Assembly (NCBI GenBank): GCA_963169105.1
Contig: OY720642.1
Coordinates: 19,524,965-19,588,964, forward strand
DNA: 64,000 bases
From: Ceriagrion tenellum
Lineage: Eukaryota; Arthropoda; Insecta; Odonata; Coenagrionidae
Direction of reading: 5' to 3'
Below, piece after piece: positions 50,463 to 61,416 of this stretch. Under the pieces are notes generated by a model that was not told the origin of the DNA, searched no databases, and saw nothing but the letters and a program-made list of their open reading frames with translations. Positions within the stretch are counted from its first letter, which is position 1. Every line of letters starts with the position of its first letter. A program made the translations under genes and the position numbers.

Positions 50463-51708
50463 GAATAGAATAGAATGTTTATTGTTCGGGGAGAAAATTC
50501 CCACGGAACATTATAAAAAAGCAATTATTACAGTTTTCACAATCGAGCCGCAACAAGCTTTCTAACATCACCAGCATTATTTTTATTACACCAGATTACA
50601 ATTACAATTTCATATCACTTGATTCATCATCATCATCAAGAAGCAACTCCAGTTTCTATGAGCCTCTTCCAACTTCTCTTATATTTTTTATTACGGGCAG
50701 GTGCCCAATTTCCATAGCATGAGTAGTACATGTAACTTTTAATAAGTGTGATTCTAATAATGAATAATATGTTAATACACAACAGAAAGGAAAAAATATT
50801 TACACAATATAAAATAGATACACAGTATAAAAATAGATATCAAATATATAAAAAAACGTAAGAAAATTCAGAAACATTCAGAACAAGTAATAATTAACCT
50901 TAAAGGAAGTAATTTAAAAAAATAGATACAATATCAAGTAGATACAGAGTAAACAAATAGACATCCAATATGAAAGTAATAAGAAAAAAGTCAAACACTT
51001 TGGTGCACAATATAAAATAAATATCCATGTAAAAATTAATAATTAAAAAGAAAGTCCTAAGCTTTCTAAACAAGTCATAAGTAGACTTACAGGAAGTAAA
51101 ATATGTACCAAAAAAATTAACAAACTTACGAAATTCTTTAGCATCATAATTGACTAGACATATTCAGATAGACCTTGTAAACACCTTCTCCTATAGACAA
51201 CCGGGGAATCATGGTGTATATCAATGTATGATATGAGTGAATTATACAGTCTTAATATGCGAACAATAGGTTCGTTAAAAGAATAATTACTTCGACAATA
51301 TTTAATATGATATAGTTTAGATCTCCTGGTGCTCGTGAATGATGCATCGAAATGCAATAATGCAAGTAAAGGCGAGCACTTGACAATATTATTACATAAA
51401 TTGTACAAATACAACAACCCTGCAAGTTTTATTCTTACTGATAAAGTATGCAGATTTAATATAACCATTGTTTCAATGTAAGGTGTGTGTGGAGTATGGA
51501 ATCCGGCATAGAAGTTGATTAATCTCAGGAATTTTCTTTGTACACGTTCCAATGCATCAACATGGCAATTGTAATAAGGAGACCAGATGACAGAATTGTA
51601 CTCCAAAATGGGACGGACTAGGGAGGTGTAAAGGCATCTTAATGTGTAAATATCTCTTAAGTCCTTATTAAGTCTGGTACAAAAATTGGTATGTTTGTTG
51701 ATATTGAA
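50463..51708 (-). mobile_element. LINE 3' part with intact C-terminal frame
   Basis: A minus-strand frame of at least 150 codons (51606-51154) carries LEYNSVIWSPYYNCHVDALE, RVQRKFLRLINFYAG and RIKLAGLLYLYNL, a Jockey-like polymerase C-terminus. It continues upstream as TRLNKDLRDIYTLRCLYTSL. A ~690-bp 3' UTR follows and ends CAATAAACATTCTATTCTA, i.e. AATAAA plus a short repeat. The 5' edge abuts a different LINE at about 51710. Confidence 0.8.
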
Positions 51709-51711
51709 CTA

Positions 51712-52141
51712 CCTCCCAAGAGCTCCCTCTCAGTTGGATGCCTTGTCTCAGTTGGTCGATCCACTTCCTTCTTGGTCTGCCCACTCTTCTCTTCCCTGGT
51801 ATTTCCTTTTCCTGCCATACATTAGCTACTCTGCTCTGCTCCATCCTCATCACATGACCATACCATCCCAGTCTGGATCTCTTGAAGTTTTCAGTTAATG
51901 ATATTTTGCATCCAACCTGTTTTCTAATGTCTTCATTTCTTTGCCAGTCAAGTCTTGTCTTTTGTACCATCGTCCTTAGGAATTTCATTTCGTTGGCTTG
52001 TACTCTGCCGATGTCTCTACTTGATAGTGTGCAAGTTTCAAGGCTATATGATATGATAGGTACGAAGTAAGACTTATACATGGTCATTTTTGCAGCTCTT
52101 GGTTTTTTTGATTGATTATTAGAAGAATACATCACATGCAT
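51712..52141 (-). mobile_element. Second LINE fragment, same strand, upstream of the first
   Basis: The minus-strand frame spells MYKSYFVPIISYSLETCTLS, NEMKFLRTMVQKTRLDWQRN, RSRLGWYGHVMRME and RRVGRPRRKWIDQLRQG, the C-terminal region of a different LINE lineage. The open frame runs across the junction into the neighbour for only a few codons (VVQYQQTYQFLYQ). Confidence 0.75.
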
Positions 52142-52229
52142 GCAACATTAAAAAAAGAAAAAATACCGATAATATATACAGAATACAATGTTTTAAAAGG
52201 AAAAACAAAACATTAGCAGAATATTAATT

Positions 52230-52800
52230 TTTTAAATTAAGTTTTTATTCATCGGACAGGGAATATATCTACATAGTTACCCTATATTTGACTGTGCAAA
52301 GTTCTTATTGGATTTCACTTGCTCAGGGAGTGTGTTCCATAGTTTGCATGAAGTCACACAGAAGGATCTGCCATATAGATTTGAACGGAAAGGAGGAACT
52401 TATAGTTCCTCGGTTTTCCGTGTTAATCTTTTCTCCCTATCACTATTGAAAATTATATTTCCATATAAATGGGAAGGCGCTCTGTTTATGATTAGTTTAT
52501 ACATAAATAGGTTCAAGTATTTTTTGCAGAACGGAAACACTATGTTGGACAGGACTCTATGTATTGGTGGGTGGTTTATAATTTATCTCTGCGTATTAGT
52601 AAAAACAGGGAAAGTTTGCTCTGTTCAAACTTGCTCATTTGCGATATTCCTTCTTTCAGTTGATTTTTTAACCATGCCATATTGGACTATAGTTGTAAAA
52701 TTTCGGTCCCTTATTAATGTATATCCTTATTTTTTGCTGGGTGTCAAAGAGCTTATCTTTCTTTATATTTGTAATATGATTCCTATTGCAAGCCATAAGC
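52230..52800 (-). mobile_element. LINE C-terminus, antisense, frameshifted
   Basis: Minus strand in one frame gives VPPFRSNLYGRSFCVTSCKL followed by WNTLPEQVKSNKNFAQ, the end of a LINE polymerase. The 3' end reads GATGAATAAAAAC. The 188-codon plus-strand frame here is a shadow. Confidence 0.65.
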
Positions 52801-53169
52801 TACTCGAAGCCTTCGAAACATCGTATTGGAGGAGGACGCTGAGGATCAAATGGACAGTTGAAATAAAAAATTAAAAAGTTTGCACAAGAGTAGAAATGGA
52901 AGGGAGGGGCCTTATGGGACTATTGCCAGAAAAGTCGAACCAGATGGATTGATACTGATGCAGTTATACATATTTTGCGTGTAGGAGTGATTGTTTCGTA
53001 CATCTTTAAATCACTCACCGTAATCCCGAGTGAAAGAGGGCTCAACTGAACCTTGTATGACCGAAAAGTCAGTGAGTGTCTGTCCCCGGCCAATTCCTTC
53101 CTCCTCTCGCCTCTTACCTTAACTTCTGAGATATTGTGGGGATTACAAGAGACGACAGAGGTTGGGGAT

Positions 53170-53868
53170 GGTTAGGAATGAAACAACAATCTTCAGATAC
53201 AGTCAAATATCTTGGAATTATCTAAACATCTGATATATTGTGGGGATTACACATACAGAACATATGAGGTGCAGCATTTAAAAAACTAGGTTTTGTGAAA
53301 CGTATAATAGGGAGGTCCTCGGATGAAAAAGTCTAAGAGAGATGCTACTTCGCTCTGGTTAGGCCACACCTCGAATACGCCGCGAGCATTTGGGACCCTG
53401 GTCAAATAGATTTAACCAAAATAATTAATAAAATACAAAGGAAAGCAGCGCGATTTGTTAAAAACTGCTACGAGCGTACATATAGTGTCTCAAAACTTTT
53501 AGAGGGATTAAGGTGGGAGCCCCTAGAGACTCGGAGGCTGCGCGCTAGGCTTGGTTTGTTTGATAAATTCAGAACTGATATTTTCAGAGCGACATAGAGA
53601 ATATTATCGTGACTCCTCACTACAACTCTAGGTCTGACGCGATAAAATAAGAGAGATACACTGCCGAACAGATAGGTACAAAAACTCGTTCTTTCCGCGA
53701 ACTATAAGCGACCACAATAAACATTGAGCTCCACTAAATACACTCCTATAACTCCACATGTCACCATTTCATCTCCCAAAAACTTACTTCTTTACACTGC
53801 TGGTGACCTAACACCCCCTGCCACACGCCCAAGCGGCGGCCCGCGGGGTATTATGTAGATGTTATGAG
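53170..53868 (+). mobile_element. LINE 3' end (38.6-kb family)
   Basis: SSDTVKYLGII-like text, then CFALVRPHLEYAASIWDPG, KIQRKAARFVKNCYERTYSV and LLEGLRWEPLETRRLRARLG with two small frameshifts. It ends CCCCCTGCCACACGCCCAAG, GCGGGGTA and TTATGTAGATG. CpGs are retained, so it looks younger or unmethylated compared with the 8.3-kb copy. Confidence 0.85.
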
Positions 53869-53939
53869 ATAACCATTTCCCTCACACTTCCTCATCCTCT
53901 CCTCTCTTTCCATCTCCCTACGACCCCCCTTCCACTGAG

Positions 53940-53975
53940 CCCTGAAGACGAGCGGCCGGCTCTTCGGGCGAAACT
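53940..53975 (+). repeat. CCTGAAGACGAGC hairpin module
   Basis: CCTGAAGACGAGC pairs with GCTCTTCGGG (one bulged base) around a GGCCG loop, followed directly by CGAAACT. Same motif as the hairpins at 20.3, 26.3, 32.0 and 36.1 kb. Confidence 0.6.
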
Positions 53976-54158
53976 GAAAGTTGATCTAAGATTTTACGCC
54001 GTTTTGTTGTCTTCTTTGACCATTCAGGTGGCCTCTGATCGTTAGGTGTTGGTTGGCCTTTCTACCCGCGTAATTTAAATATTTTAAATAACTAGTCATC
54101 AACTTTGCTTACTGTTCCATTGTAGCTGTTTGTATTTCAGGCTAATTTACTAATGATT

Positions 54159-54566
54159 CCCCTTCCAAAAAAATTCCTTAGAATCTGTTCTGTAGAACGT
54201 AAGGAATGCTACAGAAATTGACTCTTTTTCATCAGAACTAGTTTCTTTTTTAAGGATCTGTACGGAACATGAGAGCCTGCAAAATAACTCCTTACAAGCT
54301 GTTCTGTAGAACTTCAGCAACTCTACGGAAATATGTGAGGTTTCCATGAGCTTGTCAGGAGTTCTACAGAGCGTCAAAGGACTTCTGCAGAACTTCCTGA
54401 GGAGTTCCGCAGAGCGTCCCAAGGTATTCTGCAGAACATCCTTAGGTATTCGGCAGAACGTCGTAGGGAATTCCGTAAAATGGCGTATAAGGAATATCTA
54501 CAGAACTTTTTCAGAAATTCTGTAGAAGTATTAATAAGGAAACTAGACAGAATTTTTTAGCAGGGT
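54159..54566 (-). mobile_element. TIR element with 22-bp palindromic units, copy 2
   Basis: Inverse of copy 1 (33349-33760) over its whole length. Read on the minus strand it starts ACCCTGCTAAAAAATTCTGT and contains the TTCTGCAGAA-type tandem units, ending in TTTTTTTGGAAGGGG. The 90-codon minus-strand frame is a by-product of the repeat. Confidence 0.8.
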
Positions 54567-54970
54567 CCTTTTCATGGGTGGATCTGAATTTGAGATGACA
54601 CTAAATGTTAGCTACATCGAAAGCGATCGGGTGATCCGGGTCGAGGCTGTGCACCGCTGTGCACGGCTGACTGTTCAGGTTAATCCAGGTGCTTATTGAC
54701 TCTGGTTTCTACGGTACATGACGTCTCCCCAATGTACGCATGCTCAGGCTCTCTCGGGTTGTGGTCGTGTTCGGAGGCTAAGAATGTGTTTCGCACTGTT
54801 CCGCTTATTTTTCCAGAGACCGTTCATAGGAGATTAAATCTCTGGCAAGTGACTTCGAGCATTTATTACATAGTCTTACCTTCGGGTTTTTAGGATACCG
54901 GGACTAGCCACGGTGTCATCATTTCGGAGAGGAGGAAATTCCGCCGAGGAATAATCCTGAGGACAAATCC

Positions 54971-55018
54971 GGAACTCGAACCCGAATCCCTTGAAATAGC
55001 GCCGAGTACTTTCGCCAG
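54971..55018 (-). repeat. tRNA-like promoter boxes, possible SINE head
   Basis: Minus strand: TGGCGAAAGTACTCGG (box A-like) and, ~18 bp on, GGGTTCGAGTTCC (box B). Third such pair in the window, all on the minus strand. Confidence 0.4.
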
Positions 55019-55149
55019 TTTTGCTAAGTATTTCTTTCCCGGTGAATTTTATAGCGCTTTCAGGGAACGATTTACTTAGGACTGCCTGACACATGCTGTC
55101 ACGGAAGCAGACTAAAGCGTAGTTACCTATAGCGCCAACGTCAGCGAGG

Positions 55150-56110
55150 TTAATGCCTAACAGGGAATAATAATAATATATTTATTAATGTTCTGTGGCA
55201 AAGTCACCTAAGAACAAAGTTCATTACACAGCGATTTTGATAGTCGCAGAGATAGAGCAAGTAACAAAAAATCACAAAAAATACAAAGAAGTAACTGTTG
55301 AAAAATAAACATTATAAAAAGTAGCTGTTGGTCAATGCACATATATCATATTACAATCAGTTGATAAATACACAAATTACACACATTAAATATTAATCAC
55401 ATCAAGTTTCGACATAATTTTCATTCAACAAAAAATAATATCAGCAGAAATTTCATTTATTCTTTCTTTTCACGTCTTACATTCACATCTTATTATGTAT
55501 TGCAATTTGTTGATAAATACTCATATAAAGAAAATTGTTTTAGTGCGTGAGTATACCTATATTTGTACAACAGTGTTTTAAACATCGTTAATTTGAAAGT
55601 ATTTATAATATTAGCGGAAAGGGAATTCCAGAAATTTAACGCGGTAACAATGAAAGATTTTTGGAAGGTAGTGGTCCGGTGAGAGGGATAATAGAATATC
55701 GAGCTTTGGCTTCTTGTTGTTGGGCGAGAGTTTGGGGATGGCCGAGTAGCGAAATTATCAAATAAATAGTCAGGTCTCTAGCTTGTTAGCACGTTGAAAA
55801 TAAAACTCCCAAGAAATATCTCCGTCTTTGAGACGTAGACATCCAACCCAATTCTTGTAGGTATTTATGGGCTGATATGATCAGTAACCTTGACATTAAA
55901 AATAAAGCGAGCGCAACTGTTGACTGCCCTTTGTAGTTAGGTATCAAGCTCGGCCGTTTAATTGTTGTATACAAGACAGCGATAATCCAGTAGAGGAAAA
56001 ATCAAGGTTGTGACTAGCTTGATACGAGTGTGTTGTGGGAGAATATGACGATTTATTTTGAGAAGGTATAGTATGGTGTTTATCTTGTTTAGTGTAAAAG
56101 ATACGTGATC
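55150..56110 (-). mobile_element. LINE 3' part, antisense, decayed
   Basis: Minus strand reads TRIKLVTTLIFPLLDYRCLV, LQRAVNSCARFIFNVKVTDH then ELGWMSTSQRRRYFLGVLF, with a few stops; this is a LINE polymerase C-terminus of the Jockey/RTE type. The 3' UTR ends ATTAATAAATATATTATTATT, again AATAAA plus microsatellite. Confidence 0.75.
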
Positions 56111-58133
56111 AATCTAGGGAATGAGAGAGGTGATCGCACTTTTTATGAATTATGAAAAACTTTTTTCTTTAAAGGCTTCAAAAATCCATTGGGGAGAAAG
56201 ACGCGTCCACATCTGAACTGGATGAAGCGCTCGGCGCGATATTGGAGCGAATGAGTTCTCCTCTTAATTTATTACTTGTCCTAGGGTCGTCAGTCCTTTT
56301 CAGGACCGAGAGAAAAAAATCTCTCTTATGGTATCCATTCTGTTTGAACGTCGTTCATGAATGTCTCAATTTTACGAGTTAGCTCACTTTTCAGCTACGG
56401 ATTTCATCCAATGGGTCTGGGTTGAAAAAATACCCTGCCGTTGGGAAGGATGGTGGTTGCTCCTCCATTTGAGATATAGATCAGCGTGTGTGGGTTTTCT
56501 GTAGACCTTTAGTCCCTGCGTTACGTCCGGACTTCTGTCAGCTAGAATGTCCAAATTTTTGTCCTTGTTTATAGCGGACTTGAATATTCTCCTTGAATTT
56601 CACGTCGTAGAGGGGATGCTTTTCCTTTAAATACTTCTTAGTATTTGGTACGTTGTGGGACTAAAATATCAAATCTAAAAATATCTGATCATAAAAAAGT
56701 ATCCCATAAATTTAAATTATCTCAATGAAACTCGACCCTCGTTATCTTTGTAGTACTCGATAACTATGTTTATTAACCGGTGTGACTTTGACACTCCACA
56801 GAAAAAAACACTTTATGTGGTCTGTAAAAGTTACAAAAGTAAATATTTAAGTTTTCTGTTCATAATTTATTGCATACTCACCCATGTGTAGTTAATGTGA
56901 GACAAACTCCTACATTAAGCCCCATTGTTACATTTTTGGTTTTCTTCTCGACCAAATCATTTAATGCCATTCAGAAATTCGCTAATTACCAAAAGTGTCC
57001 GTGATTGAGTCAACGATTTTCCGAAGCTCTGGGATAGATAACTGGAAAAAAGCCGCGGTTTTAGCGACGGTGTATAGTGGGGCTTGTATCTATATCTGGC
57101 CTGAATTCAACGGGTGAAATCTGTGTGAAAAAGCCAAAAACACCACTTTCTCGTGTGCTATTATACAAATGTTCTGTACTAGACAGCTTTATCTGAGAGA
57201 AAAAACACCACTGGAAGGTGGTAAAAATTTACGAGTAGTTTCATTTCGATGAGCATTTAAGAGTAAGAATCATTTCGATGAGGAGCGTTATGTATACGAC
57301 AGTGAAGTAATTATATGACATATGCAATGCCCGAAAAAAGTATGTCAGTAACTGAGCGTAGCATAAGCACAACTTATGAATTTGACATTTTACAAAAGAA
57401 ACCGTTTTAGGCCTGGAAGTCACCCATCACGGAGTGTGGAAGTTCACTTGACGATGACTCAAATTTTAGAGACATAGGCCTTTTCAATACAATCTTAAAG
57501 TCTAATTCACGGAGGAAATTGGAATTTCTCCTAAATCCAGTCCATCGGAAAAAGTTTTATACTATAATGCTTTCAGCGTTTCGTTTTACTTTACCTGCCC
57601 CTCATAACCCTCTGCCAGCACTTAGAGGGACAGTTTTTCTCGCTCAAAGAAGTTCATTTACCAAGTTTCTTCTGCGTTTTAAAAGTCTTCGACGTTATGC
57701 CTAGTTTCTTCTTATCCTAGTTCTCTCCTTCCACTTAAAATATTTTACTCCCTCCATGTTTCTTTTTCTATTTCAGGAGAAACTTAGTGAAAGATACTCA
57801 TAATGTGAGTAAATGACTCCGTTGAGTATCCCTGGAGAGTTTAATGGTGGCATTGAAACCTTGAGACTTGGTTGTGCTGTCCACGAATTATCGTTCGGTT
57901 CATTTTCTCGTCTTCCATTGGCCTCCCTTGTCATTTTTTCCCTCCTCTTTAAGTTTAAAACCGATTTGAAAAAAGAATACCAGTCTTAGTTACATGTGCG
58001 GTTGATTTTTAAAACTATTCATTTGTAGTTGAATAGCATCGAAAGCGACGAAGAAGGCCAAAGATAAAACAAAATAGTAGATTAAATAAAACATTGTATA
58101 CTCCACCTGTGAAGTAAAAAGGCAATAAGTGGA
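56111..58133. other. Intergenic flank of the BEL/Pao element
   Basis: No gene or repeat recognised. Short frames at 57241-57423 and 57519-57704 have no support. Confidence 0.4.
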
Positions 58134-58564
58134 CTGTAATTATCCGGTTAACAAAAAAAACTACTTCCACATGTATTTCGTGATAGTTACAGGTTCATAA
58201 AAATATAAACAGAAGGTGATGGTAACAGCGTGAGGTGCGGGCAGCAAGCAAGGCGAGGTGCGGGCAGCAAGCAAGGCGAGGTGCAGGCAGCGAACAAGGC
58301 GAGGTGCGGGCAGGCGAGCGAACAGCAGCGGCGGTGCGAGCGGGCCAGCTGGACCAGCTAGGCGAGATGCGGGTGAGAGGGTGAAAGACAGCATGCAGCA
58401 GTGCCCGCGAGCCAGCAGAGAGAGAGCGAGAGAGAGAGAGAGAGAGCGCACGAGAGTATACCGAGTACAAGAGTATCCCGTCAGCGCCTCCACCGGAACA
58501 CAGGAAAACTCGTCAGCAGACGACAAAACAAAAGAAGAACAAAATGAGTTCTCAAAACGCAACA
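58134..58564 (-). repeat. Probable 3' LTR of the BEL/Pao element
   Basis: On the minus strand a purine-rich tract (AAGGTGGGCGAGGA) about 130 bp after the pol stop precedes TGTTGCGTTTTGAG, a plausible LTR start. A TTACA near 58134 is a plausible end. Inside are a (CT)n tract and four 23-bp units (starts 58232, 58255, 58278, 58301 on the plus strand). The partner LTR lies outside the window, so limits are unverified. Confidence 0.4.
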
Positions 58565-58703
58565 TCCTCGCCCACCTTGAATTACAAAGTTCAACAAACA
58601 AATTCAAACAGAGACCAAAAAATAAGAAACAAAATAGATTCTTACAGATCAGGGTAAGGTGAAGGAATAAAGGATGTGAATGGGAGTTAAGGAGGGGATG
58701 GGA

Positions 58704-61408
58704 TTAGGAATTAAGCGGCAAGGGAAATACTTTGACAGCGGGTCTAGTGAGGGTTCCCTTGGCGGTGCGGAGGTGAACTACTCGAACTGTCCCATCTGGT
58801 CCTGGAGAGGTTGCTGTGATGCGTGCTAAACACCACATGAGCGGAGGAGTATTGGGTTCCTGCACTAAGACCAAGTCTCCTTCTTTGAGTCCATCCTTGG
58901 ATAATATCCACTTGGAGCGCTGTTGCAATGTATGCAAATATTCCAGGTGCCATCTTTTCCATAGGCGTTGAGCCAGGGCTTGGACCAACTTCCATTGGTG
59001 AAGTCGATTAAGGGGAATCCCTGATTGATCTTCTTCTGGCAATGCCCTTAGCGGTCTCCCAATCAAAAAGTGGGCAGGTGTTAAGGCTTCTGATTCCGAG
59101 GGATCGGAAGACAATGGAGTAAGGGGACGAGAGTTGAGCATGGCTTCCACTTGAACTGTTAGCGTAATGAACTCCTGTAAGGTTAATATCTGCTCCCCTA
59201 TGACTCTTGACAGGTGATACTTTGCTCTTTTTATAGCACTCTCCCATAATCCCCCTTGATGAGGTGCAGATGGAAGGATAAAATGGAAATTAATTTTGTT
59301 TTGAGCAGTAAAATAAACAAGTTCTTTCTCTATAGTTCTAAAAAATATTTGAAACACCTTACTGAGTTTAGAAGATGCTCCAACAAAATTAGTGCCGCAG
59401 TCAGAGTACAAGTTAATGCACAGTCCTCTGCGTGAAATAAAGCGAGTCAAAGCGGCAATGAAGGCATCTGACGTGAGATCAGTTACCACTTCGAGATGTA
59501 CAGCCTTTGTACAAAAACAAACAAAAACACATAAATACACTTTAATAACTTGAGCGCGTTTCATTAGGTGTATTCTCACTTTAAATGGCCCACCATAGTT
59601 CATTCCGGTCGTACTGAATGCTTGTGCTTGGGTGACCCTTAATTTTGGCAGATCTCCCATTAAAGGTGCTATATTTGAAGGCTTACATCTGAAGCACCGA
59701 ATACATTTGAAAATGCAGGAACGAATGATGGAGCGAGCTGATATAATCCAAAACTCTTGGGATAAAATTGATTGCAATAGTTGCGGTCCAGCATGCAAAT
59801 GTTTCACGTGATAATGAGCAATGATTAAAGTTGTAATACGATGAGACTTAGGCAGGAGGATGGGATGTTTAGCACTTTGTGGTAAGGTTGAGTGACGAAG
59901 TCTTCCTCCAACGCGGATGAGGCCATCTTTGTCCAAAAAGGGAGAGAGACGTTGAAGTTGAGTGCTGCATGGATTTTCCTTTGAAAGAGCTATCAATTCA
60001 GACTTAAAACTAGCCTTTTGCACTAATTTACATACAAAGATAGTTGCTTGCACTAACTCTTTGCCAGTAATTGGGCCTCGTTGGTTGGTGGAATGCCGGC
60101 AGTTATTCACAAATCTTCGTACATAACATAACACATATTGCAGTTTAGACCAAGAGGAAAATTTAAAAAGTAAATCCCACTCCGGTGTGTCGGCAGAAAG
60201 GAGAGCACTAACTATTGTAGGCTTACATTCAGGTAGGTCATCAGAGGATGTTGAATACTTAGTGTGTGGCCACTGTTCAGAAGGGAGAGACAGCCACTGC
60301 GGTCCGCTCCACCATAGTGAATGTTCTTGGAGCTGGGAGGGCATCAGTCCGCGCGAAGCACAGTCAGCAGGGTTGTGGCTGGAAGCAATGTGTCTCCAAT
60401 GATGAGAGGGTATCCATTCTTGAATTTCAGCCACCCGATTGGCCACAAAGGTTTTGAGGCGGTGAGGTGACATCTTAATCCAGGACAAAACAATAGAGGA
60501 ATCACTCCAGGCAGAGATAGAGTCTATGCTGCAATGAGGAGATAACAGAACATGAGAGTATTTCAGAAGTTTAGCCAACATGTAGGCTCCACATAACTCT
60601 AATCGTGGAAGAGTAATACGTTTTAGGGGCGAGACTCGTGACTTTGCGATTAACAAAGCAAGTCTCACTTCACCCTGGTAGGTAATTGATCTCAGGTATA
60701 CATTGGCTGCATAACCTTGTTCTGAAGCATCAGAAAACCCGTGCAACTGGAGGCTGGATGCTTGAGACAGAAACAGTGGGCGCGTTATTGTGATCTTACC
60801 AATTAGAGGTAATTCTTCCAAAAACATATTCCACTTTTGTGAGAGATGAATAGGTATGGGCTCATCCCACTGCAATCCTAAAGTCCATAATATTTGAATA
60901 AAACATTTAGCCCAAAACACAATAGGTGTCAGCCAACCACAAGGGTCATAAATTTTGGCAATTGTGGAGAGGATAAAGCGTTTAGTAGGAAAACCATCAC
61001 ATATCTTTACAGAGTATGAGTAGTGATCATCCACAGCATTCCAATGTAGTCCTAATAGACAATATAGTGGTTGGTCCGGTATCTGGAAGGTGAGGGGTGT
61101 TTCCTTGTCTTCATCTTCAATGTAAGAGAGCAAAATGGATGAATTACTGCACCACTTTCGTAGTTCAAAGCCACCACGACGCAGTAGTTGTTTCAACTCG
61201 TTCTGAAGGGATATAGCATCATCTATGCAATCTGCTCCTGCAATAATATCGTCCACAAATGTTTGAGACTTTAAAACTTCAGCTGCCCGTGGATAACGAG
61301 ATCCCTCATCTTGAGCCAACTGGTGAAGGGTTCTAATGGCCACAAATGGTGAGCTGGTTATCCCATAGGTAACTGTAGTTAATTTATACACTAGCAGTGG
61401 GTCAAAGG
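58704..61408 (-). CDS. pol: BEL/Pao retrotransposon pol, C-terminal part
   Basis: About 900 open codons without a stop; residue numbers below count from position 61391. The frame holds the RT catalytic FVDD (45-48), RNase H acidic residues in HGFSDAS (D221), LPRLELCGA (E265), AWSDSS (D297) and NPADCASRG (D343). An integrase zinc-binding region follows (HYHVKH and CIRCFRC, 526-569), then an integrase core with YSDCGTNF (D664) and GGLWESAI (E717), and a C-terminal DUF5641-type domain (WKLVQAL..., EGDLVLV, 799-890). The first integrase aspartate expected in the GVDYxGPF-like motif is Asn here (N598, codon 59600-59598), so the enzyme is probably inactive. The frame is separated from its upstream half by the hAT-like insertion at 61417-62925. 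No env-like gene is present. These are internal parasites of insect genomes, not host genes. Confidence 0.92.
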
Positions 61409-61416
61409 GTTCTGAT

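Noticed and set aside
31991..53975. Hammerhead ribozyme core (CUGANGA...GAAA) in the CCTGAAGA hairpins
   Set aside because: CTGAAGA and GAAAC are present, but stem II pairs only with a bulge in one copy, the 53.9-kb copy folds the CTGAAGA itself into a stem, and I could not find a matching stem III and cleavage site. Kept only as a structural repeat.
58161..58607. 148-codon minus-strand ORF rich in Leu/Ala/Arg
   Set aside because: Lies in the probable LTR and reads through 23-bp and (GA)n tandems; not coding.
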